8,259 nucleotides of DNA from an uncultured Pseudorhodoferax sp. (GTDB lineage: Bacteria; Pseudomonadota; Gammaproteobacteria; Burkholderiales; Burkholderiaceae): contig CAJYRH010000184.1 of NCBI GenBank assembly GCA_913776795.1, positions 1 through 8,259 of the forward strand, written 5' to 3'. The position numbers were made by a program, and so were the translations under genes. Below, piece after piece: positions 1 through 6,123 of this stretch; the stretch's first letter is position 1; the number at the start of each line of letters is the position of its first letter. The notes beneath the pieces are model-generated. The model did no database searches. It was not told where the DNA came from and was given only the letters and a program-made list of their open reading frames with translations.

Positions 1-60
1 AAGAGCCTGTTCGAGAACGCGTTCGTGAAGGAGCGGTTGGCTGCCTCGCAGGCGAAATGA
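1..60 (+). CDS. C-terminal end of an unidentified protein (partial, runs off the left edge)
   Basis: Frame 1 is open from the first base to a TGA at 58-60 and encodes 19 residues, KSLFENAFVKERLAASQAK. Nearly every codon ends in G or C, which fits real coding sequence in this GC-rich genome, and inverted repeats follow the stop directly. The tail is too short to assign a family and I do not recognise it. The gene converges on the minus-strand operon that ends at 333. The chance that this is only a short random open stretch is real but modest. Confidence 0.55.
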   Translation, partial: KSLFENAFVKERLAASQAK

Positions 61-77
61 GGCGGCTGAAGTCCGCC
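61..77. repeat. Small inverted repeat right after the plus-strand stop codon
   Basis: GGCGG at 61-65 pairs perfectly with CCGCC at 73-77 across a 7-base loop. It starts on the base after the TGA at 58-60. With only 5 bp and no T-tract it is not a convincing terminator by itself. Chance pairing is common at this GC content. It may act together with the stronger hairpin ten bases further on. Confidence 0.35.
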
Positions 78-86
78 AGGCGCACT

Positions 87-123
87 CTGCTGCCGTTCGC
101 TTCGAAGATCTGAACGGCAGCAG
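87..123. terminator. Perfect 12-bp inverted repeat in the convergent spacer, candidate terminator
   Basis: CTGCTGCCGTTC at 87-98 is exactly complementary to GAACGGCAGCAG at 112-123, with a 13-base loop. It lies 27 bases after the stop of the plus-strand gene and about 210 bases beyond the end of the minus-strand operon. Its place between convergent genes fits a transcript-end hairpin serving either strand. Neither side has a T-tract, so it is not a textbook intrinsic terminator. It could instead be a 3'-end stabilising hairpin, a dispersed intergenic repeat or a dyad protein-binding site. The inverted repeat itself is certain; its role is inferred. Confidence 0.5.
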
Positions 124-265
124 TGGAGCGTGACCTGACGTTCGTGGCACGGCGATATCCGACCGCTACGAAGCCACCACCGAGCATGCTCAAGCAGTCC
201 AGCCTCCACGAATTCGGGGGCGGTTCATCATGTCGCCACGCTGCGGTCGCAGAAAACCATCGCAC

Positions 266-308
266 AAAAAAACCATGAAAGACCGGTGGCGCAGAACACC
301 ATCGCGCC
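266..308 (-). terminator. Weak candidate terminator downstream of the response-regulator gene
   Basis: Read on the minus strand, the sequence after the operon's last stop (333) contains a GGCGC/GCGCC stem (arms 304-308 and 288-292, 11-base loop). Fifteen bases later comes a run of seven T (266-272). A second, 4-bp pairing can be drawn directly next to the T run. The stem is short and the main stem is too far from the T run for a standard intrinsic terminator. The T run is nonetheless striking in such GC-rich DNA and is the best transcript-end signal for this strand. Confidence 0.25.
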
Positions 309-332
309 CTTGCCTCCCACACCTTCCATCGT

Positions 333-1667
333 TCAGCGCTGCTCCAGGCCCTTCCTGCGCTTCCACAAGGTCGTGCGGGAGATGCCAAGGCGCTGCGCGG
401 CCTCGCCGAGTCGCCCGCCGGACAGTTCCAGGGCGCGTTCGATCTGTGCCAGCTCGGCCTGCTCGCGGGCATCGGCCAGCGAACCCTCGGCGGCCAGTGG
501 CTTGTCCAGCATGGTTTCCGGGAACAGGGCTGCAGCATCGAGCACCGGCTCGTCGGCCAGCGCGACGGCGCGTTCGACGCGGTTGCGCAGTTCCCGCACA
601 TTGCCGGGCCAGGCGTGCGCCAGGAGCGCTGCCGCCGCACCGTCGTCGAACTGCGCCAGGGGCAGGTGCTGGCGCTCGGCCGCCTGCTGGGCGAAGCGCC
701 TGGCCAGCGGCAGGACTTCTTCCACGCGTTCGCGCAGCGGCGGCACGCGCAGCTCGACCACGGCGAGGCGGAAGTACAGGTCTTCGCGGAACGCCCTGCG
801 CTCGATCAGCGCGGCCAGGTCGGCATTCGTGGCGGCCACGATCCGGCCCTTGAACTGCAGATCCTGCCGGCCGCCCACGCGGCGGAACCCGCCGTCCTGC
901 AGCACACGCAGCAGCGCCACCTGCAGGCGCAGGTCGAGTTCGCCGACCTCGTCCAGGAACAGGGTCCCGCTGCCGGTCTCCTCGAAGAAGCCGGCATGCG
1001 CGGTGGCCGCACCCGTGAAGGCACCGCGCTCGTGGCCGAAGAACTGGCTCTCCATGAGCTCACGCGGCACGGCGCCGCAGTTCACCGCCACGAAGGGCTC
1101 GCCGGCTCGGGTCGACTGCGCATGCAGCGCGCGGGCCGCGACCTCCTTGCCGACGCCGGTCTCCCCGCGCAGCAGCACCGGGATGTCGCGCGACGCCAGG
1201 CGCTGCAGATCGGCCGCCAGCGCAGCGGTGGCGGCAGAAATGCCGAAGCCCTCGCCTGGGGCGCCCGCTTCTGGCGCAGGACCGGTGCCGTCGGGCAGCA
1301 GTGCCCGGATGGTGCGCACCAGCTCGTCGACGTCGTACGGCTTGGTGAGGTAGTCCGTGGCACCCGCGCGCACCAGCCGCACGGCCTGTCCCACATCGGC
1401 AAAGGCCGTGGCGAACACGATGGGCGTCTCGCCGAGCAGCGGCAGCGCCCGGCGGTACAGGTCCTCGCCCGAGCCGTCGGGGAGCCGGATGTCCGACAGC
1501 ACGAAGTCGGGCCTGCGGCGCTGCATGGCCCGAACGGCCTCGGCGCAGTCGACGGCCAGCTCGACGCGGAAACCTTCGAGCCGCAGCCGCTGGACCAGAG
1601 CGCCACCCAGGACGCCGTCGTCCTCGATGACGAGCACATGGGGGGCGCTGGCGGCGGAGGAACTCAT
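333..1667 (-). CDS. NtrC-family sigma-54-dependent response regulator
   Basis: A 444-residue cytoplasmic transcription activator with three domains. The receiver (about 10-125) has the acidic pair D16/D17, the phospho-acceptor D59, T87 and K109. The AAA+ sigma-54 interaction domain (about 140-370) has Walker A GETGVGKE (168-175), an intact GAFTGA loop (215-220) that contacts sigma-54, Walker B GTLFLDE (234-240), the arginine-finger region REDLYFR (294-300) and the GNVREL segment (355-360). A Fis-type helix-turn-helix closes the protein (about 412-440). All catalytic residues are present, so it should be a working ATP-driven activator of sigma-54 RNA polymerase. Its ATG overlaps the kinase stop by 4 nt (ATGA), which fixes the start and points to translational coupling; I see no clear Shine-Dalgarno. 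Its partner is almost certainly the kinase before it. The target promoter is not visible. Confidence 0.95.
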   Translation of the reverse strand: MSSSAASAPHVLVIEDDGVLGGALVQRLRLEGFRVELAVDCAEAVRAMQRRRPDFVLSDIRLPDGSGEDLYRRALPLLGETPIVFATAFADVGQAVRLVRAGATDYLTKPYDVDELVRTIRALLPDGTGPAPEAGAPGEGFGISAATAALAADLQRLASRDIPVLLRGETGVGKEVAARALHAQSTRAGEPFVAVNCGAVPRELMESQFFGHERGAFTGAATAHAGFFEETGSGTLFLDEVGELDLRLQVALLRVLQDGGFRRVGGRQDLQFKGRIVAATNADLAALIERRAFREDLYFRLAVVELRVPPLRERVEEVLPLARRFAQQAAERQHLPLAQFDDGAAAALLAHAWPGNVRELRNRVERAVALADEPVLDAAALFPETMLDKPLAAEGSLADAREQAELAQIERALELSGGRLGEAAQRLGISRTTLWKRRKGLEQR

Positions 1668-3103
1668 GGCGGCGATTGTGGCGCCGGGGACGCGTCCAGC
1701 GGCAGTTCCAGCACGATGTGCGTGCCGCGGCCCGAGTGCGCATCCACGGCCACGCGGCCGCGCAGGCGCTGCACCAGCCGCACGATGACGGCCACGCCCA
1801 GGCCGGCGCTGCCGATCGGCTCGGAGCCATGCTCCAGGCTGCGCGCCACGTCCTCCGGCAGGCCCGATCCCTCGTCGCTGACCTCCAGCCGCAGGTGGCG
1901 GTCCTGGAGCGCGCACCGCAGCTGCACGGTGCCCCTGGCAGACGATGCCTTGACGGCATTGAGCAGCAGGTTCAGCAGCACCTGGCGCACCTCGCCCGCC
2001 GGCACGGGAACCGATTGCTGCAGGTCCGACGCCACGCGCAGCGTGACGCCCGCCCGCTCGGCCTGCGGCGAGACCAGCCGTTGCACATCGACGAGGTCCT
2101 GCGGGCCAAAGCCGCGGTCCTGCACGGCCGATCGGTGGGTGGCCAGCGTGGCGTCGGTCACTTCGGACAGGGCCCGCATGCCGCGTTCCATGAAGTCCAG
2201 CGCCTCGTCGCGCACCTCCTTGCGGTCGCCGAACTTGCGCAGCGTCTCGATGGCCGTCACGACGCCGGCCAGCGGATTGCGCACCTCGTGGGCCAGGGTG
2301 GCGGCCATGCGGCCCAGGACGGCCTCCCGCTCCTGCTGCGCCATCAGCGCGAGCATGGCCTCGCGGTCGCGGGCCGCACCGGCCATCCGGTTGTAGGCGC
2401 GCACGAGCTGCAGGGTCTCGCCGTCGCTGGCCGGGACGCGCGCCTCCTCCAGCGGGAGCGGTGCCGCCTCCTGGCCCTGCTGCAGGTGCCGCGTGAGCAG
2501 ATGGATCGGGCGCAGCAACCGGCGCATGAGCACCAGCCCCACCAGCGCGCAGAGCAGGCCCAGGCCCAGGTCGAAGGCCACGACGCGGCGCCACAGGGCA
2601 CGGCGCTCGGCGGCGTAGTCCGCCACGTCGAGGTTCGCCACGACCGTCATGGCCACGGCCTCCGTGCTGCGCGCGTCCACCAGGGGACGCCACACCCAGT
2701 AGCTGCCTTCGGCGGCATCGAGCAGGTAGCCCTGCGCCTGCTCCAGCACCGCGGGCGGCAGGCTGCCTTCGCCCAGGCCGTCGCGGTCGGCGCGCGCCAC
2801 GATGCGGCGGTCGGCGGTCAGCAGGAACAGGCGCCGCTCTTCCAGGCCCTCGAACACGCGCAAGGCTTCGTCCAGGGCACGCTCCACCCCGACCATGTCG
2901 CGGTTCAACACGGAAGGCATCAACGAGGCCGACAGCCCATCGAGGTACACCTGGCCCAGGCGTTCGAGCTGCACCTCCACCTGTGCCGACAGGCTGCGGG
3001 TGGCGATCTGCGTGCTGCCCAGTGCCGTCACCAGGACGATGGCCACCATCGCCAGTGGCAGGCGCACGCTCATCGGAAGGCGATGGAGGATCGGGATGGG
3101 CAT
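1664..3103 (-). CDS. Two-transmembrane sensor histidine kinase (NtrB/ZraS-like partner of the sigma-54 regulator)
   Basis: A 479-residue inner-membrane kinase. Membrane helices at about 15-33 and 173-195 enclose a periplasmic sensor of about 140 residues that looks like a single Cache/PDC fold (long helices, then strands around RLFLLTADRRIVARAD); that fold is my inference. A HAMP linker follows (about 196-250), then the dimerisation domain with phospho-accepting H272 in AHEVRNPLAG. The ATPase domain has an N box at NLLLNAVKAS (378-387), a G1 box DEGSGL (410-415) and an unusual G2 segment GSAGLGVAV (431-439). The FxPFFTTK-like stretch common before G2 is not recognisable. The gene starts 44 bases after mrpG and overlaps the regulator by 4 nt. 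Start: ATG 3103 is the likeliest choice, but ATG 3073 (residue 11) and GTG 3136 are possible; none has a good Shine-Dalgarno. The signal sensed is unknown; Na+, pH or envelope stress is a guess from context. Confidence 0.92.
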   Translation of the reverse strand: MPIPILHRLPMSVRLPLAMVAIVLVTALGSTQIATRSLSAQVEVQLERLGQVYLDGLSASLMPSVLNRDMVGVERALDEALRVFEGLEERRLFLLTADRRIVARADRDGLGEGSLPPAVLEQAQGYLLDAAEGSYWVWRPLVDARSTEAVAMTVVANLDVADYAAERRALWRRVVAFDLGLGLLCALVGLVLMRRLLRPIHLLTRHLQQGQEAAPLPLEEARVPASDGETLQLVRAYNRMAGAARDREAMLALMAQQEREAVLGRMAATLAHEVRNPLAGVVTAIETLRKFGDRKEVRDEALDFMERGMRALSEVTDATLATHRSAVQDRGFGPQDLVDVQRLVSPQAERAGVTLRVASDLQQSVPVPAGEVRQVLLNLLLNAVKASSARGTVQLRCALQDRHLRLEVSDEGSGLPEDVARSLEHGSEPIGSAGLGVAVIVRLVQRLRGRVAVDAHSGRGTHIVLELPLDASPAPQSPP

Positions 3104-3147
3104 GGATCGCAAAGTGGCAGCGGATCGTACCGCCACCCGCGCGGCGG
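3104..3147 (-). other. 44-base spacer between mrpG and the kinase gene, with a small hairpin
   Basis: This is the only gap between genes in the minus-strand cluster. Directly after the mrpG TAG, CCGCC (3147-3143) can pair with GGCGG (3134-3130) across an 8-base loop. No T-tract follows, so full termination is unlikely; a mild attenuator or an mRNA processing point is possible. I found no sigma-54-type GG-N10-GC element and no convincing -35/-10 pair here, so separate transcription of the regulators is not supported. Confidence 0.35.
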
Positions 3148-3960
3148 CTACTGGAGCACCGCGACCGCGGGCTTGCCCGGCCACTCCAGCCGGCTGCGCA
3201 GGTCCACCTTCATCTGCAGCACGCCCTGGTCGAACCAGCCATCGGCCGCCACGGCCAGCAGCACGTCGGCGCCGTGCAGCTCGCCCAGGATGTCGTGCGG
3301 GCGCCCTTCCACCAGTTGCACCGACCATGGGCGGCCGCTGCCCAGCGCCGCGTTCTCGAAGCGCTGCAGCACGTCGGCCGCAGCGCGCCGCGCCTGGGCG
3401 ATGCGGTGCTCGCGCATGCCCTCGGCATGCCAGCCGGCGCCGATGGGCACCGGGCCCACGTTGCGCAGCCGGTCCACGTCGATGATGGCGATGCCTTCCA
3501 GCTCCGCCATATGCCTGTGCGCCAGTGCCACGGCCTGCGCGATGGCCGCGTCCACGTGGGGCCCGGCGGCCAGGGCCAGCACCACGCGCCGCACGGGCGC
3601 CGGAGCGGCTTCGGCGGTGCCGTTCTGCGCCTGCCGTTCGAGCACGCCCTGCAATGCATCCTCGCGCGTGCCGCGCCACAGCGGCGCACCGCTGATGTAG
3701 CCAGCGCGGCCGATCAGGTGGCCGGCAACGGGCGTCGTCACGAGCAGGAACAGCACGGCCAGCACCGCCTTGGTCCAGGTGGCGAGCGAGCCGTCGACGG
3801 CGGCCACACCGAGCAGCACCAGGCCCGAACCGGCGACGCCGGCCTTGGTGGCGGCGTGCATGCGCATGAAGAAGTCCGGCAGCCGCAGCACACCGACGGC
3901 GGCGAACAGGCACACGACCGCGCCGAAGAGCAGCAGGCCGGCGCCGATCCACTGGTTCAT
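3148..3960 (-). CDS. mrpG: Mrp antiporter subunit G fused to a C-terminal universal-stress-protein-like domain
   Basis: Residues 1 to about 105 are an ordinary MrpG/MnhG subunit with three predicted membrane helices and the signature LRLPDFFMRMHAATKAG (25-41). MrpG alone is usually about 100-130 residues; this protein has 270. After a linker (about 106-123), residues 124-270 read as a Usp-like domain: strand VRRVVLALAAGPHVDAA, long helix, GIAIIDVDRLRNVGPVPIG (156-174), helix, VEGRPHDIL (217-225), ADVLLAVAADG (231-241) and the final strand KPAVAVLQ. The Asp of strand 1 and the GxxG-N9-G(S/T) nucleotide signature of ATP-binding Usps are not visible, so it may not bind ATP. The membrane part would anchor it, probably in the cytoplasm. 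The start overlaps the mrpF stop by 4 nt and has a good GGAGG Shine-Dalgarno. Subunit G is certain; the Usp call is strong from fold pattern but unverified. Confidence 0.9.
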   Translation of the reverse strand: MNQWIGAGLLLFGAVVCLFAAVGVLRLPDFFMRMHAATKAGVAGSGLVLLGVAAVDGSLATWTKAVLAVLFLLVTTPVAGHLIGRAGYISGAPLWRGTREDALQGVLERQAQNGTAEAAPAPVRRVVLALAAGPHVDAAIAQAVALAHRHMAELEGIAIIDVDRLRNVGPVPIGAGWHAEGMREHRIAQARRAAADVLQRFENAALGSGRPWSVQLVEGRPHDILGELHGADVLLAVAADGWFDQGVLQMKVDLRSRLEWPGKPAVAVLQ

Positions 3961-4271
3961 GGCGTGTCCTCCGGTTGGCCGCCGTGCCGGCGCGGCGCGA
4001 TGCCGCCGCGCGCGATGTAGCCGGCGAACGCCACGGTGGCGAGAAAGCCCACCAGCGCCACGCCCAGGGCCACGTCCACGAAGGCCGCGGAGCCCGACAC
4101 CAGCGCAGCCAGGCCGGCCGCCGCGACGCCCAGCAGGCCCAGCATGTCCAGCGCGATCACGCGGTCCGCAGCGGCCGGGCCGCGCAGGATGCGCGCGCCG
4201 GCGGCAATCGCCGCCAGGGCCAGCAGCACCGCCGCCGCGGACAGCACAGCGACCATGAGGGCATCGTTCAT
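3957..4271 (-). CDS. mrpF: Mrp monovalent cation/H+ antiporter subunit F
   Basis: A 104-residue integral membrane protein of normal length for MrpF/MnhF/PhaF, with three hydrophobic helices (about 5-26, 38-58 and 63-87). Family landmarks are the GPAAADRVIALD segment (31-42), holding the conserved acidic/basic pair between helices 1 and 2, and FVDVALGVALVGFLATVAFA (64-83) in helix 3. Subunit F is a small structural part of the complex and is needed for assembly and transport in studied Mrp systems. Its ATG overlaps the mrpE stop by 4 nt (ATGA) and is preceded by a strong AAGGAGG Shine-Dalgarno, which fixes the start. The C-terminus, about 90-104, is a short charged cytoplasmic tail. Confidence 0.95.
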   Translation of the reverse strand: MNDALMVAVLSAAAVLLALAAIAAGARILRGPAAADRVIALDMLGLLGVAAAGLAALVSGSAAFVDVALGVALVGFLATVAFAGYIARGGIAPRRHGGQPEDTP

Positions 4272-4597
4272 TCCAGGGCCTCCTTGACGCGGCGCTCGAA
4301 GCCGTTCTTGATCTGCCCGACCACGCCGTCGGACAGGTTCATCACATGCACGTACAGCCAGCGCCGGTCGTCCGAGACGTGCAGGCTGGTGGTGCCAGGG
4401 GTCAGCGTGACCAGGTTGGCCAGCAGCGCGATGCCGGTGTCCGTGCGCAGATCGAGCGGAACGGCGACGATGCCGCTGGATTCCACGCGGCCCGGATCGA
4501 TCACCGCCGCCAGCACGTCGCGCACCGAGAACACCAGTTCGCGCACGAACAGGCCTGCCAGCACGGCCCAGGCCGCCAGGCGTCGCACGGGGTTCAT
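4268..4597 (-). CDS. mrpE: Mrp monovalent cation/H+ antiporter subunit E, short form
   Basis: This is recognised as MrpE/MnhE/PhaE from GIVAVPLDLRTD (42-53), the highly conserved NLVTLTPGTT (61-70) and the LYVHVMNL segment (81-88). The product has 109 residues, whereas most MrpE proteins have about 155-170. What is missing is the hydrophobic N-terminal hairpin of roughly 50 residues; only one membrane helix (about 7-25) remains before the soluble C-terminal part. The ATG overlaps the mrpD stop by 4 nt and has a strong GGAGGTG Shine-Dalgarno, so the short start looks genuine. The upstream bases in this frame belong to mrpD and do not encode an MrpE-like N-terminus. In studied systems subunit E supports complex assembly and full activity. 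A natural short variant is more likely than a damaged gene. Confidence 0.93.
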   Translation of the reverse strand: MNPVRRLAAWAVLAGLFVRELVFSVRDVLAAVIDPGRVESSGIVAVPLDLRTDTGIALLANLVTLTPGTTSLHVSDDRRWLYVHVMNLSDGVVGQIKNGFERRVKEALE

Positions 4598-6123
4598 GGC
4601 GCACCTCCGATCGCGGGCGCATCGCCCAGCACGGCGTGCAGGTAGGCCTGCCCGCCCAGCATCTGCTGCGCGGCGCGCAGCGAGAAATCCACGAAGGGCT
4701 CGGTCCACAGGCCGATGGTCAGCGTCACCGCGGCCAGCGCCACCACCGGCGCCAGCATCAGCGCGCGTGTGCTCCGCGATCGCTGCCAGTCCTGCGCGGC
4801 GCGCTCGGACAGGGGTGTCGCCGGCTTCCAGAACGCCTCGTTCCAGATCTTGAGCATCGAGTACAGCGTCAGCACGCCGACCGCCAGCGCCACCACGGCC
4901 AGCGCCACATGGCCCGCCTCCAGGCTGGAGCGCACCACGGTGTACTTGGCCCAGAAGCCCGACAGCGGCGGCAGGCCCGCCAGCGACAGCGCCGGCACCA
5001 CGAACAGCAGAGCCAGCAGCGGCGTACTGCGGTGCAGGCCGCCGATGCGCTTGAGGTCGTAGGCCCCTCCTGCGCGGCGTACCACGCCGGCGATCAGGAA
5101 CAGGTTGGCCTTGACCACGATGTGGTGCAGCACGTAGAGCACGGCACCGGCCAGCGCCAGCGGCGTGGCCACGGCCAGGCCGACCAGCATGTAGCCGATC
5201 TGGCTGATGATGTGGAAGGACAGGATGCGCCGCACGTCGAACTGCGCGGCCGCGCCCAGCACGCCGGTGACCATGGTCAGCGCCGCGATCCAGCCCAGCC
5301 ATGGGCCCACGAACTCCAGCACGCTGCCGAACGGCAGCGTGAACACGCGCAGGATGGCGTAGACGCCGACCTTGGTGAGCAGGGCCGCGAAGATGGCCAC
5401 CACCGGCGCGCTGGCCGTGTGGTAGGCCGCCGGCAGCCAGAAGAACAGCGGGAACACCGCCGCCTTGGCGCCGAAGGCCAGCAGGAACAGCACGGCCAGC
5501 GTGCGCACCAGGCCCTGGTTCTCCACCTGCGGCACCGCGCGCGCCAGATCGGCCATGTTGAGCGTGCCCGTCATGCCATACAGGAAGCCCACGCCCAGGA
5601 GGAACAAGGTGGTGACGAGCAGGTTCAGCACTACGTACTTGACGCCGGCGTCCAGCTGCGCGCGCGAGCCGCCCTGCGCGAGCAGCCCGAAGGAGGCGAT
5701 CAGCATGATCTCGAACCAGACGTACAGGTTGAAGATGTCGCCCGTCAGGAAGGCGCCAACCACGCCCAGCAGCAGGCCGTGGTACAGCGGGTGGAACCAG
5801 GCCATCTCGCGCTCCGCCGCGCCGTCGGCCAGCGCGTAGACGCCCACCGCCATGCCCATGAGGCCGGTGATCAGCACCATGGCCGCGGCCAGCATGTCGG
5901 CCACGAAGCTGATGCCGAAGGGCGCGGGCCAGTTGCCGAACTGCGTGGCGACGACGGTGCCGTCGTGCACCGCGACGAGCAGCTGGACGCTGGCGGCCAG
6001 CAGCGCCGCGCAGCCCGCCAGGCTGACCCAGCGCTGCGCGCGCCGGCCCTGCAGCAAGGCGCACAGCGCCATGGTCGCGAACGGGATAGCGACGGGCAGG
6101 GTGAGGAGCCAGTGCGACGTCAT
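4594..6123 (-). CDS. mrpD: Mrp monovalent cation/H+ antiporter subunit D (NuoL/M/N-like)
   Basis: A 509-residue polytopic membrane protein of the complex I antiporter-like (NuoL/M/N) family, of normal MrpD length, with about 14 predicted helices. Key proton-path residues are present: E138 in FNLYVWFEIMLIASF, K220 in AFGAKAAVFPLFFWLP, K251 in LLTKVGVYA, the histidines of VLHHIVVKAN (331-340) with K338, and SLAGLPPLSGFWAKY (380-394). E138 and K220 appear to correspond to the essential Glu137 and Lys219 of the well-studied Bacillus MrpD. With MrpA it forms the ion-translocating core. The chosen ATG overlaps the mrpC stop by 4 nt and has a GGAGG Shine-Dalgarno eight bases upstream. The frame stays open further upstream inside mrpC, but that part does not resemble MrpD. 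Nothing looks truncated or frameshifted. Confidence 0.97.
   Translation of the reverse strand: MTSHWLLTLPVAIPFATMALCALLQGRRAQRWVSLAGCAALLAASVQLLVAVHDGTVVATQFGNWPAPFGISFVADMLAAAMVLITGLMGMAVGVYALADGAAEREMAWFHPLYHGLLLGVVGAFLTGDIFNLYVWFEIMLIASFGLLAQGGSRAQLDAGVKYVVLNLLVTTLFLLGVGFLYGMTGTLNMADLARAVPQVENQGLVRTLAVLFLLAFGAKAAVFPLFFWLPAAYHTASAPVVAIFAALLTKVGVYAILRVFTLPFGSVLEFVGPWLGWIAALTMVTGVLGAAAQFDVRRILSFHIISQIGYMLVGLAVATPLALAGAVLYVLHHIVVKANLFLIAGVVRRAGGAYDLKRIGGLHRSTPLLALLFVVPALSLAGLPPLSGFWAKYTVVRSSLEAGHVALAVVALAVGVLTLYSMLKIWNEAFWKPATPLSERAAQDWQRSRSTRALMLAPVVALAAVTLTIGLWTEPFVDFSLRAAQQMLGGQAYLHAVLGDAPAIGGAP

Noticed and set aside
145..160. TGGCACG on the plus strand, matching the -24 element of a sigma-54 promoter
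   Set aside because: The -12 part reads TATCC, without the required GC at the proper distance, and the orientation points antisense into the operon with no gene ahead of it.
61..332. Possible small gene, RNA gene or CRISPR array in the convergent spacer
   Set aside because: No tRNA-like fold, no regularly spaced repeat array and no reading frame with a ribosome binding site and protein-like composition could be supported; only short inverted and direct repeats are visible.
286..1353. Plus-strand open frame starting in the spacer and running antisense to the response-regulator gene
   Set aside because: It is Ser/Arg/Ala-rich low-complexity translation with no family features. The minus strand here encodes a complete sigma-54 activator.
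3104..3147. Possible sigma-54 promoter in front of the kinase gene
   Set aside because: A TTTGC resembling a -12 element is present, but no GG lies ten bases upstream of its GC, so the bipartite element is absent.
1676..3700. A 674-codon open frame on the plus strand across the kinase and mrpG genes
   Set aside because: It is antisense to well-recognised genes, has skewed His/Gln/Arg-rich composition without any domain, and is what high-GC coding DNA produces on the opposite strand.
3148..3960. The possibility that the MrpG-Usp fusion is two genes joined by a frameshift or missed stop
   Set aside because: The frame is continuous, with a sensible linker at about 106-123. No stop codon interrupts it, and no Shine-Dalgarno/start pair was noticed at the domain border.
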